Positions 1-9,044 of a DNA stretch of 64,000 bases are shown here, in pieces. Below the pieces are notes generated by a model. That model was not told the origin of the DNA and made no database searches. It worked only from the letters and a program-made list of their open reading frames with translations. Origin of the DNA: Nitrosomonas sp. GTDB taxonomy: Bacteria; Pseudomonadota; Gammaproteobacteria; Burkholderiales; Nitrosomonadaceae. Position numbers and translations under genes: made by a program. How positions within the stretch are numbered: the first letter of the stretch is position 1; each line of letters starts with the position of its first letter. Location of the stretch: the NCBI RefSeq assembly GCF_019635155.1, contig NZ_JAHBZY010000002.1, positions 231,209 to 295,208 on the forward strand. The letters are read 5' to 3'.

Positions 1-1277
1 TTGAAAGGGCTACCACTGGCAAATATCGCCCGCCCCTCGCTCCATTGATAAGCCTGCTCTGCGGTGCATTCGGTATGCGAGGTCGGATTTGACAATGCGA
101 TAATTACCGGTCGTTCATTGACGGTCGCCATTCGCCGCACAATCGTTTCGGTAAATGTTCCGGCTACTCCGGTGGCACCAATCAGGACATCGGGCTTGAT
201 GACACTGATGGCGTCGGCAAAACTTAATGCGTCGTGTGCGTGAGCAAAAGGCTGGATGCGCGGTTTAATGTTTTCATTGGTTGCGGTGACGAGACCTTTC
301 CGATCGATAAACCATAAACGTTGCTGGGCTTGTGCTCGGCTTAATCCGTCCGCGCAGAGTGCATCGGCTACTAATTCAGCAGTTCCACCTGCAGCGGAGC
401 CGGTTCCCAGAAACATGATGTTTAGATCGGTAAATTTTTTCCCGGTGATGCGGCAAGACGAATAAATTCCCGCCAATGTAACAGCCGCAGTTCCTTGGAT
501 GTCATCATTGAAGCAACGGATTCGAGGGCTATAGCGGTCTAAAAATTCAAATGCATGGGGCGTCAGGAAGTCTTCAAATTGAATGATTGCATTTGGATAG
601 CGTATTTGCACCGCGTTGATAAATTCCTCGACTATGGAACGGTAGCGATCACCGCTAATGCGAGGGAAAGGATAACCGAGATACAGAGGATCTTCGCGTA
701 AAGAGGTATTATTGGTACCGACATCCAGCATAACCGGCATGCACTGTGCTGGATGTATTCCGGCGCAAGCCACATATAAAGCGACTTTTCCAATGGGGAT
801 TCCCATACCATTGGCACCCAAGTCTCCCAGCCCCAATATTCTTTCTCCGTCAGTTACAACGATAACTCTTACATCTTCTTCAGGCCAGTTTTTTAATATG
901 GTTGCAATGTTTCCGTGATCATCCGGTGTAATATAGAATCCCTGCGGTTTCCTGAAAATGTGCGCGAATTCCTTACATGCTTCGCCTACGGTCGGGGTAT
1001 AAACCAGGGGTAAAATTTCTTCAATGTGGTCAATGAGCGTTCGGTAAAAAAGCCTTTGATTGCTTTCAAGTAATCCATTTAGAAAAATATATTTTTCAAT
1101 TGCGCTGGTTTTGCTGCGCAAGCTATCTAGAACGCGATCGACTTGCTTTTCGATACTTGCAACTTCATAGGGTAATAAGCCTCGTAAGCCGTAGTGTTCA
1201 CGTTCTTCGCGTGAGAATGCAGTCGATTTCGTCAATGCCGGATTGGTGAGTAATGATTTGCCGTATAAGTTTTTCAT
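1..1277 (-). CDS. maeA: NAD-type malic enzyme, 3' end outside window
   Basis: Oxidative decarboxylation of malate to pyruvate, linking the TCA cycle to pyruvate and reduced nicotinamide cofactor. About 425 N-terminal residues are visible; the gene runs off the left edge (family members are about 550 residues). The large-type malic enzyme signatures are clear: VYTPTVGEAC with the catalytic Tyr, RILGLGDLG with the malate-binding Arg, a GKVALY lysine, the metal-binding FEDF segment followed by NDDIQGTA, and a nucleotide-binding FLGTGSAAGG. The start ATG at 1277 gives an N-terminus beginning MKNLYGK. It is divergent from the globin gene, with 228 bp between them. The choice of maeA over other malic enzyme symbols rests on family resemblance; cofactor preference cannot be read here. 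Confidence 0.93.
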   Translation of the reverse strand, partial: MKNLYGKSLLTNPALTKSTAFSREEREHYGLRGLLPYEVASIEKQVDRVLDSLRSKTSAIEKYIFLNGLLESNQRLFYRTLIDHIEEILPLVYTPTVGEACKEFAHIFRKPQGFYITPDDHGNIATILKNWPEEDVRVIVVTDGERILGLGDLGANGMGIPIGKVALYVACAGIHPAQCMPVMLDVGTNNTSLREDPLYLGYPFPRISGDRYRSIVEEFINAVQIRYPNAIIQFEDFLTPHAFEFLDRYSPRIRCFNDDIQGTAAVTLAGIYSSCRITGKKFTDLNIMFLGTGSAAGGTAELVADALCADGLSRAQAQQRLWFIDRKGLVTATNENIKPRIQPFAHAHDALSFADAISVIKPDVLIGATGVAGTFTETIVRRMATVNERPVIIALSNPTSHTECTAEQAYQWSEGRAIFASGSPF

Positions 1278-1505
1278 ATTAACTGTTACTTCTGCTGGAA
1301 AAGGGAGCCTATACTCAACATTATAACTGCGGTGCGTGAACTGTTTGGGCGGTTGGACAATCTCAGCAACCGGCGATAAACTTAGTCCTTCTATATATCT
1401 TAAAAATTAAAATTGTAGTCTAGGTGCAAGCATATCGGTTTTTAAGCTATATTAATAAACTCTTTAATAACCCGTACTGTTTTTTTTGAGAAAATTTATA
1501 AAATT

Positions 1506-1934
1506 ATGAGTCAATCACCATCTTTTCCCATACCCGATCCCGATCTCTATAGCGAAGAAGAAATTGCTCAATTAGTTCATACCTTCTATGCGAAGGCTAG
1601 GAAAGATCCCTCTCTAGGACCTATTTTTGAAGGGCATGTGATTGATTGGGATGCACATTTTGTGCAAATGATCAATTTCTGGTCTGCACAGCTTCGTGGA
1701 ACCAGCCGGTTTCGCGGTGCGCCCATGCCAAAACATATTGCCTTACCAGAGCTTTCCGCCGCGTTATTTGAGCGATGGCTGCAACTTTTTCATCAAACAA
1801 CCAGTGAACTGGGAAATCCGCAGCTAGAACAGCATGCCAATGCGATCGCAAACTTTATTGCCGGTCGATTGTGGCAAGGCTATCAAATGAGTAATTATCC
1901 AGATCGACGTCCTGTTGCACTTCAAATCGTCTAG
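1506..1934 (+). CDS. Group III truncated hemoglobin
   Basis: A 142-residue 2-on-2 globin likely to bind O2, NO or sulfide-type ligands in the cytoplasm. Expected landmarks are visible: the Tyr of HTFYAKA (B10 position), the Phe of LGPIF (CD1), a distal-type His in DAHFVQM, the proximal His in MPKHIAL and a Trp in FERWLQ (G8). Length fits the group III family. No clear Shine-Dalgarno precedes the ATG; the upstream 30 bp is A/T only. A membrane diguanylate cyclase starts 26 bp downstream on the same strand, so the two are probably co-transcribed. That suggests, but does not prove, that the globin takes part in gas or NO handling linked to c-di-GMP. Confidence 0.9.
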   Translation: MSQSPSFPIPDPDLYSEEEIAQLVHTFYAKARKDPSLGPIFEGHVIDWDAHFVQMINFWSAQLRGTSRFRGAPMPKHIALPELSAALFERWLQLFHQTTSELGNPQLEQHANAIANFIAGRLWQGYQMSNYPDRRPVALQIV

Positions 1935-1960
1935 TCATGTCCGTATCCTGACCGGAAACT

Positions 1961-3631
1961 ATGCTGAGAAGTATTAGAAGCAAAATTATTGTTTTTTCTA
2001 TACTGGCGACTCTGATTCCATCGTTGGGTTTGGGCATATCCTCATTTCAGCGAAATGAGACGATGATTAATGAAAATTTGACGCGAGAGCTGCGTACCCT
2101 GGCGCGCAACACGAGCCGTGAATTGGATTTGTGGATTAAAGAGCAAATTCTCGCAGTGAGGGATCTGGCTGCATCCATTTCAACATCCAAGATTCTTATC
2201 GAAGGTCTTTCGGTAGAGAACCAGTTTTCTAAAAACCAATCCATCACGCTACCGAAAGCAACGGAACTTTACTTGAAGTCGGTACACAAGCGATTGGAAA
2301 CAGTGCTGGAGTTAACAATTGTGGATGTGGAAGGTGAAATTATTGCCAGTAATGTGAGTGAGCCGTTTCCGATATTATTAGCTCAAAACTGGCCTGAGAA
2401 TGCATCCATTCAAGGAGATTTAGTAGTTCCGCCTCAATGGAATGAGAATTACAAGACGGCCATATTAAGTATTGCAGTTCCGATATTGTCCATTGATGAT
2501 TATATTCTGGGTGCGCTGATAGTGACATTTGATATGCAAAGCTTACAGCCTAATTTAAAAGATAAAATCAAATCCCCGCCAGGTGACGTCCTTTTATTGG
2601 ATAAAGAAGGGCGTGTAATGCTTGCCAGTGATACTTCCCTTATCAATAAACCACTTTCATCCGAATCAAATGTGTTGTCCCGTTTACGAGATAATCCTGG
2701 GGAATATGATGTATTTCTAGGGGCGAAACAGCAGAAAGTCGCCGGTTTGGCTTATTTATCGGGAAAAATGCCTGTTACCATCATCGCAAGTAGAGACTAT
2801 CAATTGATCTATTCAGCATGGGAGCAGCAACGGAACATGTTTTTTGGCTTGGTCAGCGTCATTATTCTGATCGTAACAGCGATCGCTTTTCGATTAAGCC
2901 ATGCCATCGTGAAGCCATTGCAACGTTTAATCGATGCGACTGAGAAAATAGTCAAAGGCGATTTGGATGTTAAATTGGTTAATAGTCAACGGGATGAAAT
3001 AGGTCAATTAACGCATACGTTTAATCAGATGACCGACAAATTGCGGCAAAATCAAGCTGAAATAAATGCTGCCGCAATCGCGATGCAACAAAAGAATCAG
3101 CTCCTTGAGACGCTGTCTGTAACCGATAATCTCACCGGACTTTACAATCGCAATAAACTGAACGCAATTATCAGCGATCAACTGGCGCGATTCGAAAGAA
3201 ACAAGCGACCATTTGCTGTGCTGATGATTGATGTCGATTACTTCAAAACGTTAAATGATAGCCTCGGTCATGTAGTAGGCGATGAAATTTTAGCGGTGGT
3301 AGCGAAAAAAATTTCACAGTGTATTCGAAATGTGGATTTTGCTGCCCGGTTCGGGGGCGATGAGTTTATTATTATTTTGGCTGAAACAACCGCTAAGGAA
3401 GCAGAAAAAACCGCTGAGCGAATAAGAGCGCAAGTGGCGGATATTCATTGTGACACGATCGATAAAGATCTGCATGTAACTTTAAGTATCGGTGTCATAC
3501 AAAGTGAGCCGGATGATATTTCGTTAACGATCCTATTATCTCGAGTTGATAGTGCGTTGTATGAAGCGAAGCGTGCGGGCAGGGATCAAGTGTATTGTAT
3601 CTCTCCGAATACACCGGATGTCACATCTTAA
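1961..3631 (+). CDS. Membrane diguanylate cyclase (Cache-like sensor, HAMP, GGDEF)
   Basis: Synthesises cyclic-di-GMP. The 556-residue protein has an N-terminal membrane segment (about 8-28), a periplasmic region of roughly 250 residues that looks like a double-Cache/PDC sensor, and a second membrane segment near 290-310. A HAMP domain (IVKPLQRLIDATEKI onward) and a C-terminal GGDEF domain from about 390 follow. The active-site loop reads RFGGDEF, intact, and an RNVD inhibitory I-site sits five residues before it, so it should be catalytically active and product-inhibited. It follows the truncated globin gene by 26 bp with a weak GGAA ribosome site. The ligand sensed by the periplasmic domain is unknown. 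Confidence 0.92.
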   Translation: MLRSIRSKIIVFSILATLIPSLGLGISSFQRNETMINENLTRELRTLARNTSRELDLWIKEQILAVRDLAASISTSKILIEGLSVENQFSKNQSITLPKATELYLKSVHKRLETVLELTIVDVEGEIIASNVSEPFPILLAQNWPENASIQGDLVVPPQWNENYKTAILSIAVPILSIDDYILGALIVTFDMQSLQPNLKDKIKSPPGDVLLLDKEGRVMLASDTSLINKPLSSESNVLSRLRDNPGEYDVFLGAKQQKVAGLAYLSGKMPVTIIASRDYQLIYSAWEQQRNMFFGLVSVIILIVTAIAFRLSHAIVKPLQRLIDATEKIVKGDLDVKLVNSQRDEIGQLTHTFNQMTDKLRQNQAEINAAAIAMQQKNQLLETLSVTDNLTGLYNRNKLNAIISDQLARFERNKRPFAVLMIDVDYFKTLNDSLGHVVGDEILAVVAKKISQCIRNVDFAARFGGDEFIIILAETTAKEAEKTAERIRAQVADIHCDTIDKDLHVTLSIGVIQSEPDDISLTILLSRVDSALYEAKRAGRDQVYCISPNTPDVTS

Positions 3632-3645
3632 TTGCTTCGCTGCGA

Positions 3646-4428
3646 TTAATTTTTTTCCGCTTCAAGACCTGTATTAAGAATCCAACCTTGTTTTTGGTCC
3701 ACTTGCACACGCAACCATGTCCCTTGGCTTGCGTTGGCAGTGACTGCCGTAGATCTTTTTAAAGTGCTGATGATTTTTGATTGCGTATTAGGTGCATTGC
3801 GCAAATTAACATTGGCTTTGGTATGTAATTTTATCGGTGTATGAAATTCAAGTAACATCCCATTATCATTGGATTCCTTTTTGCGATTCGGATTCGTAAT
3901 GAGCTCGATCAGATGCTTAGCTTGCGCAACATAATTCATTGCGGATGCATATTGATCTTTCGAGAAAAGCGCCGAGGCTGTTTCCGTCAGTTGCTGTGCT
4001 TGGGTCAATAAAATTTGATCCGATACCGGGATTTTAACTTGCTTCAGATGCTCTAAGGCTACTTCGGTTTCGGCAATAGCAGAAGCAGTACTTGGTTTAG
4101 TGGCTAATCGATGTAACTTTACTTGCGCGCGCGTAGCTTCTTTGTTGACTTCCTGTAGTGCTCGCGCTTGGTTCTGCTGTCGGATTTGTTGGTTTTTTAT
4201 TAATTGATCCTTCTCTGCTAAAAGTTTTTTGAGGTGTGCAATTTCCTTACGTAGTTTTTCATCCTGTGAGGTAATGACAGGTGCCGGTTCAACGATAGGC
4301 GCGGGAATAGGTTCTTGAGTTGCACAACTGCCAAGGATGAATAGTATGAGAGATGCGAATAGAAGAGTTCGTGTGTGATCGGTGCTTAATGAGTAGAATG
4401 ATTCTGTTTGTAACAAGACTCTCATCAT
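3646..4428 (-). CDS. SH3-domain lipoprotein of unknown function
   Basis: A 260-residue predicted lipoprotein. After a hydrophobic stretch the lipobox reads ILGSC (Cys about 34), followed by a Pro-rich segment, a coiled-coil-like region rich in Lys/Gln (about 55-110) and a helical repeat-like stretch. The C-terminus is a bacterial SH3 domain: KANVNLRNAPNTQSKI through GWILNTGLE. Such domains usually bind cell wall or help envelope assembly; the actual role here is unknown. The start is one of two adjacent ATGs (4428 or 4425), behind an AAGGA site. It is convergent with the diguanylate cyclase gene, with only 14 bp between stops, and has no operon partner. Confidence 0.8.
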   Translation of the reverse strand: MMRVLLQTESFYSLSTDHTRTLLFASLILFILGSCATQEPIPAPIVEPAPVITSQDEKLRKEIAHLKKLLAEKDQLIKNQQIRQQNQARALQEVNKEATRAQVKLHRLATKPSTASAIAETEVALEHLKQVKIPVSDQILLTQAQQLTETASALFSKDQYASAMNYVAQAKHLIELITNPNRKKESNDNGMLLEFHTPIKLHTKANVNLRNAPNTQSKIISTLKRSTAVTANASQGTWLRVQVDQKQGWILNTGLEAEKN

Positions 4429-4477
4429 ATCGTTCCTTTATTACTTCAAAAGACTGCGCCGTGAATTTTGAAACTTG

Positions 4478-4521
4478 TTAAAGATTTGTATCCCTTTGAA
4501 GGAAAGTTGGAACAAATCTTT
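4478..4521. promoter_or_regulatory. Stem-loop in the leader between lipoprotein and usp genes
   Basis: A perfect 10-bp inverted repeat, AAAGATTTGT at 4480-4489 and ACAAATCTTT at 4512-4521, encloses a 22-nt loop that holds a smaller CTTT/AAAG hairpin. It lies 52-93 bp upstream of the lipoprotein start at 4428 on the minus strand and about 200 bp upstream of the usp start. It could be a leader hairpin or a two-fold protein-binding site. No promoter could be assigned with confidence in the rest of 4429-4722. Confidence 0.35.
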
Positions 4522-4722
4522 AGTTAAAGTGAGTCGAACCTACTGAAAAATTACAATTAATAATTATTGGATCTTTTATACTTTAAGAAATCAAGTGGTA
4601 TACCCAATAAGGAATTGATAATTCCAAGAAATTTCGTCCACTTAATGATACCAACATTTGAAACAGATAACTAATAGCGGCGGCGGAATTATTGACGAAG
4701 ATATTCATGAGGAGAAGATACG

Positions 4723-5163
4723 ATGTATCAACGAATTTTGGTACCGATAGATGGCAGTGCAACTTCTGAGTCCGCATTGAATGAAGCGATAAAATTTGCT
4801 CAGCAGCAAAAGGCGCATATTGAAGTCTTATATGTCGTTGAAGATCTATTATTTTCTGAGAATGATGATTTTATTAATTACGCAGAGTTTGTGCGCTCGC
4901 TTCGTACTGGTGGCGAGAAAATACTTTTGCAGGCGCAAAAGAAATTACGCCAGGCCGGAATCGAACATGAAACGAAATTGATGGTTGCACAGGGTGAAAG
5001 AATAGTGGATGTGATTATCAATGAAGCCAAGAGTAATTCGGCAGATTTAATTATTATCGGAACCCATGGTCGAACGGGTTTTAGTCGTATCTTACTTGGC
5101 AGTGTTGCGGAAGGAGTCGTTCGGACAACGCATATTCCAACGCTTCTGATTCGTGGCGGTTAG
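4723..5163 (+). CDS. Universal stress protein, UspA family
   Basis: A 146-residue single-domain Usp, close to the usual family length. It begins YQRILVPIDGS, the typical first strand with a nucleotide-contacting Asp, and ends with the ATP-binding signature GTHGRTGFSRILLGSVAEG, so it belongs to the ATP-binding subgroup. Cytoplasmic; this family is generally induced in starvation and respiratory stress. An AGGAG-type site (GAGGAGAAG) stands just before the ATG. The DUF4126 membrane-protein gene begins 58 bp downstream on the same strand and could be co-transcribed. Confidence 0.92.
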   Translation: MYQRILVPIDGSATSESALNEAIKFAQQQKAHIEVLYVVEDLLFSENDDFINYAEFVRSLRTGGEKILLQAQKKLRQAGIEHETKLMVAQGERIVDVIINEAKSNSADLIIIGTHGRTGFSRILLGSVAEGVVRTTHIPTLLIRGG

Positions 5164-5221
5164 TAAAGGCAAAGACGGTGTTATTCTAATAATTTGAGTT
5201 TATTTGTCAGGTTCTTGAAAT

Positions 5222-6004
5222 ATGGAAAACTATGAAGCGCTTCTGGCAACGATAGCTCTGACGATGGGGGCATCGTGGGCCAGCGGCATCAATTTATATG
5301 CCGTACTGTTGGTGCTTGGAGTAGGCGGATCGAGCGGTCATATTGATTTGCCTGCTGAGTTGTCGGTTTTGGAAGATCCGTTAGTTATTTTTGCAGCCGG
5401 GATTATGTATTTTATTGAATTCTTCATGGACAAGATCCCCGGGATGGATTCTGTATGGGATGCTATTCAAACGTTTATACGAATCCCTGCTGGTGCAATG
5501 CTGGCAGCCGGCGCGGTCGGTGATGTCACACCGGCGCTTGAAATTGCCGCGGGCATTCTTGGGGGCGGTTTAGCGGCAACCAGTCATGCGACCAAAACTG
5601 GTACTCGATTATTAATCAATGCATCGCCCGAGCCTGTTACCAATTGGTCTGCTTCCATTACCGGGGATTTGCTGGTGCTCTCAGGATTGTGGACAGCTTT
5701 AAATTACCCGCTCATTTTCATTGGGTTGCTGGTTATCTTTCTTGGTATAGCGATCTGGTTATTACCAAAATTGTGGTGTTTGATAAAACAGTTGCTAAAC
5801 CGAATGCTTAATTTCCTAGGACTTGGCAAAGCACATTCCGAAAATGCTGCTGAAACAGAAATGCCCGATTCTGCAATTGAACTACAAGTGCAAGATTCAT
5901 TGACAGCTTTAGAACGATTGCATCAATTAAAAGAGAAAGGCGCGCTCACCGAGCAAGAGTTTGAACGTCAGAAAAATATTATCTTGGATAAAAATTCCCG
6001 CTGA
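5222..6004 (+). CDS. DUF4126 membrane protein with C-terminal SHOCT domain
   Basis: A 260-residue integral membrane protein. The first about 200 residues hold Gly/Ala-rich hydrophobic segments (near 5-35, 50-75, 90-125 and 155-185) matching the DUF4126 pattern, including GGLAATSHATKTGTRLLIN. The last about 35 residues (LERLHQLKEKGALTEQEFERQK) are a SHOCT motif, a short helical oligomerisation module often attached to membrane proteins. Function unknown. No strong ribosome site is visible before the ATG. It lies downstream of usp and upstream of earP, with 80 bp on the right; shared transcription with either is possible but unsupported by a visible promoter. Confidence 0.8.
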   Translation: MENYEALLATIALTMGASWASGINLYAVLLVLGVGGSSGHIDLPAELSVLEDPLVIFAAGIMYFIEFFMDKIPGMDSVWDAIQTFIRIPAGAMLAAGAVGDVTPALEIAAGILGGGLAATSHATKTGTRLLINASPEPVTNWSASITGDLLVLSGLWTALNYPLIFIGLLVIFLGIAIWLLPKLWCLIKQLLNRMLNFLGLGKAHSENAAETEMPDSAIELQVQDSLTALERLHQLKEKGALTEQEFERQKNIILDKNSR

Positions 6005-6084
6005 AATGCTTTGCAAATATCATTCAGGTGATTGAGAGTAATACATAGCTCTGATTTTTTCTTCTCTCATTTAAACAAGTTTTT

Positions 6085-7221
6085 ATGCGATATCGCTGGG
6101 ATATTTTTTGCAAAGTTATCGATAACTTTGGTGATGCCGGTGTATGCTGGCGGCTTGCTAGGCAGCTAGTGACGGATTTCCATCAAGAGGTGCGTCTTTG
6201 GATTGATGATCTGGATACTTTGGGCTACCTCACATCGAGGCTGAATCGCAATCTTTTATATCAAGAAGTTCAAGGCGTGACAATATGCCATTGGCAAGCA
6301 GTACAAGCTGAAGTTGTTTGCGCTGATATCGTGATCGAAGCATTTGCATGTGATTTGCCGGATTTTTATATAACGGCGATGTTGCAGAATAAAAAACAAC
6401 CAGTATGGATTAATCTGGAATATCTGAGCGCGGAACCATGGGTTGCTCGCTATCATTTATTACCGTCTCCTCACCCACGACTGCCTCTTATCAAGTTCTT
6501 TTTTTTTCCTGGTTTTGTGAAAGGCACAGGAGGATTGTTACGGGAGAGGACATTGAAAGTACGACAATATGAATTTGATAAAACAGCTAAACAAGCGTTT
6601 ATAAAGCGCAGTGGTTTGCTTGAGAGAGAATCAGGGAGTCTATGGATCTCGCTTTTTTGTTATGAAACTGCACCCTTAGAGAAATTGATACATGTATTGT
6701 CAGAATCTCCAAGGTCTACGCTGTTAATCGTACCGGAAGGAAACATAGCGAATCGTATTCTGGTGATTCTTAAAGATGCGTCAGCCTTAACGGCTAAATT
6801 GATAGTACACAAACGATTATCCATACAGATTATTCCGTTTCTGGAACAAGCGGATTATGATCATCTATTGTGGTGTTGCGACATCAATTTTGTAAGAGGT
6901 GAAGATTCTTTTGTGCGTGCACAATGGGCTGCAAAGTTGTTTGTTTGGAATATTTACCGGCAGCAGGAGCGAGCGCATTTGAAAAAAATGGATGCATTTC
7001 TCGAATTATATACCGCAAGTATGCCAGTTCCCATGGCGATTGCAGTAAAGGAAATGTGGAGTTGCTGGAATGGCCGTGGTGAATTACATGCTGAAGCTTG
7101 GATGAACTTCTTGGCTTTTCGTGAGTCACTGATGCAGCATAATGAAGATTGGATTAATCAACTAATGGCACAAGAGGATCTGGGTGCTAACCTAGTGCAA
7201 TTTGTTGAAAATCGGCTATAA
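6085..7221 (+). CDS. earP: EF-P arginine rhamnosyltransferase
   Basis: Transfers rhamnose from dTDP-rhamnose to a conserved arginine of elongation factor P, needed for EF-P to rescue ribosomes stalled at polyproline. The 378-residue length and the N-terminus WDIFCKVIDNFGDAGVCWRLARQL, with its DNFGD motif carrying the Asp residues of the family's active site, are diagnostic. The C-terminal half holds the RGEDSFVRAQWA segment typical of the nucleotide-sugar pocket. The partner efp gene is 82 bp downstream on the same strand, the usual arrangement in beta- and some gammaproteobacteria. dTDP-rhamnose synthesis genes are not in the window. Confidence 0.95.
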   Translation: MRYRWDIFCKVIDNFGDAGVCWRLARQLVTDFHQEVRLWIDDLDTLGYLTSRLNRNLLYQEVQGVTICHWQAVQAEVVCADIVIEAFACDLPDFYITAMLQNKKQPVWINLEYLSAEPWVARYHLLPSPHPRLPLIKFFFFPGFVKGTGGLLRERTLKVRQYEFDKTAKQAFIKRSGLLERESGSLWISLFCYETAPLEKLIHVLSESPRSTLLIVPEGNIANRILVILKDASALTAKLIVHKRLSIQIIPFLEQADYDHLLWCCDINFVRGEDSFVRAQWAAKLFVWNIYRQQERAHLKKMDAFLELYTASMPVPMAIAVKEMWSCWNGRGELHAEAWMNFLAFRESLMQHNEDWINQLMAQEDLGANLVQFVENRL

Positions 7222-7303
7222 TCCGCAACTTTTATTAGTAAAGTCTATTGGCTTAGTATCGCATCAATATTGTTTATAACTCTATTATTTTGGAACTGGA
7301 AAT

Positions 7304-7867
7304 ATGAAGACCGCAATGGAACTACGTTCAGGCAATGTCATTTTAATTGGTAATGATCCTATGGTTGTGCAGCGAGCGGAATTTACCAAATCTGGTCGTA
7401 ACGCATCTGTGGTAAAGATGAAACTAAAAAATTTGTTTTCCGCTACAACCACTGAAACGGTTTATAAAGCGGATGAAAAATTTGATCTGGTGGTTTTGGA
7501 TAAAAAAGAATGCACTTACAGCTATTATGCCGATCCGCTCTACGTTTTTATGGATGCTGATTATAATCAGATTGAAGTCGAAGCGGATAACATGTCCGAT
7601 GTTTTGAACTATTTGATCGACGGTATGGAAGATGTTTGTCAAGTAACCTTCTATGATGGAAAGGCCATTTCAGTCGAATTGCCATCAACGATTGTGCGCG
7701 AGGTTGAGTATACCGAACCTGCAGTTCGTGGAGATACTACAGGGAAAATTATGAAACCGGCTCGTTTGGCAGGTACTGGGTATGAGATTCAGGTGGCGGC
7801 TTTTGTTGGAATCGGTGATAAGATTGAGATCGATCCGCACAATCATGAATTTAGAAAACGTGTTTGA
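7304..7867 (+). CDS. efp: Elongation factor P, arginine type
   Basis: Binds between the P and E sites of the ribosome to speed peptide-bond formation at proline runs. The 187-residue protein has the three beta-barrel domains of EF-P. The tip loop reads KSGRNAS with Arg at position 32, the residue rhamnosylated by EarP rather than the Lys modified by EpmA; this agrees with earP lying directly upstream. GGAACTGGAAAT before the ATG gives a plausible ribosome site. A strong bidirectional terminator follows at 7887-7919. Confidence 0.97.
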   Translation: MKTAMELRSGNVILIGNDPMVVQRAEFTKSGRNASVVKMKLKNLFSATTTETVYKADEKFDLVVLDKKECTYSYYADPLYVFMDADYNQIEVEADNMSDVLNYLIDGMEDVCQVTFYDGKAISVELPSTIVREVEYTEPAVRGDTTGKIMKPARLAGTGYEIQVAAFVGIGDKIEIDPHNHEFRKRV

Positions 7868-7886
7868 TAATAATATGTATTGAATC

Positions 7887-7919
7887 AAAAAAATAGGTGG
7901 CATCGCCACCTATTTTTTT
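7887..7919. terminator. Bidirectional intrinsic terminator between efp and nfu
   Basis: A 15-bp perfect stem (arms 7887-7901 and 7905-7919) with a GC-rich core GGTGGC/GCCACC, a 3-nt ATC loop, and A-tract/T-tract flanks of seven bases. It is symmetrical, so it should end transcription both of efp on the plus strand and of the suf/nfu operon arriving on the minus strand. Confidence 0.92.
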
Positions 7920-7924
7920 GATTA

Positions 7925-8485
7925 TCAACTCGCGATTACCTGAATATCGGGTTCGATAGTTTTAAGCATATTTTCAATTCCTCTTAAAGTGCCGGAAATT
8001 GAACTTGGACATGTGCCGCAAGCACCTTGGTAATGAATGCGAAGAATATTTCCTTCGAGTCCCAGTATATGCAAATCACCGCCATCATGCTGCAAGTAAG
8101 GTCTTACTTCTTCGTCCAGAAGGATATTGATTTTTTCCAAGCGCAATTGATCTTCCGGGGTTAAATTGGCAAATGCCTGATTGGCGTTAGCAACGGCTTC
8201 AGCGGATTGCGCCGAGGCGGCGGGTGCTGCACGGATAGGATCAGCAATTTCCCTAGCCAAATCCTGCCAGTTGGCATCACCATCCTGAGTCACAGTGATC
8301 CAATGATCAATATAAAAAACATTGGTGACGTGATCAATATCAAACAATGCCGACGCCAGTGGATCATCTTTTGCAGACTCGGCATTATCGTAGGAACGGG
8401 CAATTCCCCAGGTGAGCGGTTCTTTAAGAATAAATTTTAATGCATTCTTGTTAGGGGTTCCTTCAATATCAGCTATTTTGGGCAT
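7925..8485 (-). CDS. Nfu-type iron-sulfur carrier (Nfu_N + NifU C-terminal domain)
   Basis: Fe-S cluster carrier that passes clusters to apoproteins. The start ATG at 8485 (MPKIADIEG...) is preferred over an upstream in-frame start that would overlap sufU, because the Nfu_N domain begins at this Met. The resulting 186 residues hold the Nfu_N domain (about 3-90), an Ala-rich linker, then a NifU-like domain with HDGGDL and the cluster-binding GACGTCPSS (CxxC). It is the last gene of the suf series, 76 bp after sufU, and ends beside a bidirectional terminator. No clear Shine-Dalgarno is visible, so translation start is somewhat uncertain. Confidence 0.88.
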   Translation of the reverse strand: MPKIADIEGTPNKNALKFILKEPLTWGIARSYDNAESAKDDPLASALFDIDHVTNVFYIDHWITVTQDGDANWQDLAREIADPIRAAPAASAQSAEAVANANQAFANLTPEDQLRLEKINILLDEEVRPYLQHDGGDLHILGLEGNILRIHYQGACGTCPSSISGTLRGIENMLKTIEPDIQVIAS

Positions 8486-8561
8486 TTTATTATCAGGAAA
8501 AATGAATATTAAATCGGAGTTTTTGCATTTCAAACTCAAACATTTATAAAAATTTTTATGA

Positions 8562-9044
8562 TTAGGATTGGCTTGATACCGCCTGAAGATCGTTTGAAGT
8601 ATCTTCAGTTGACACATTACTGACTGAATTGAGTGCTGCTTGCAGGGTATGCCACGGCAGAATTGCGCATTTAACGCGTGTGGGTAAATCCCGGATTCCC
8701 GAGAAAACCGTTAATCGCCCCAAGTGATGGGGTTGATTGATATCTAATTTTCCGGTAGCCAATTCGCGGAATTCAGCAATCAACATTTCCGCATCTGAAC
8801 GTGTTTTTCCTTTGATTGCCGTTGTCATCATCGAAGCGGAGGCTTTGCAGATAGCGCAGGACTCTCCCTCAAATGCAACGGCACTGATCCGCTCATCTTC
8901 AACTTGCAAAGTGATATCGAGACGATCACCGCATAATGGGTTATGACCGATGGCGTGGTGACTGGCTGGATTTAACTTGCCGTAATTTCGCGGCTTCCGG
9001 TTGTGATCCAGAATGACTTCTTGATATAGGGAATTGGAATGCAT
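8562..9044 (-). CDS. sufU: SufU-type sulfur transfer / Fe-S scaffold protein
   Basis: Accepts sulfur from the SufS desulfurase for delivery to SufBCD. Of 160 residues, the first about 140 are the IscU/SufU fold with conserved metal or sulfur ligands in NPLCGD, GESCAICKAS and VKCAILPW. The region between the second and third Cys is longer than in IscU, as in SufU. The last 15-20 residues are Ser/Thr-rich and not conserved. The ATG overlaps the sufS stop by one base (TAATG), implying coupled translation. Confidence 0.93.
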   Translation of the reverse strand: MHSNSLYQEVILDHNRKPRNYGKLNPASHHAIGHNPLCGDRLDITLQVEDERISAVAFEGESCAICKASASMMTTAIKGKTRSDAEMLIAEFRELATGKLDINQPHHLGRLTVFSGIRDLPTRVKCAILPWHTLQAALNSVSNVSTEDTSNDLQAVSSQS

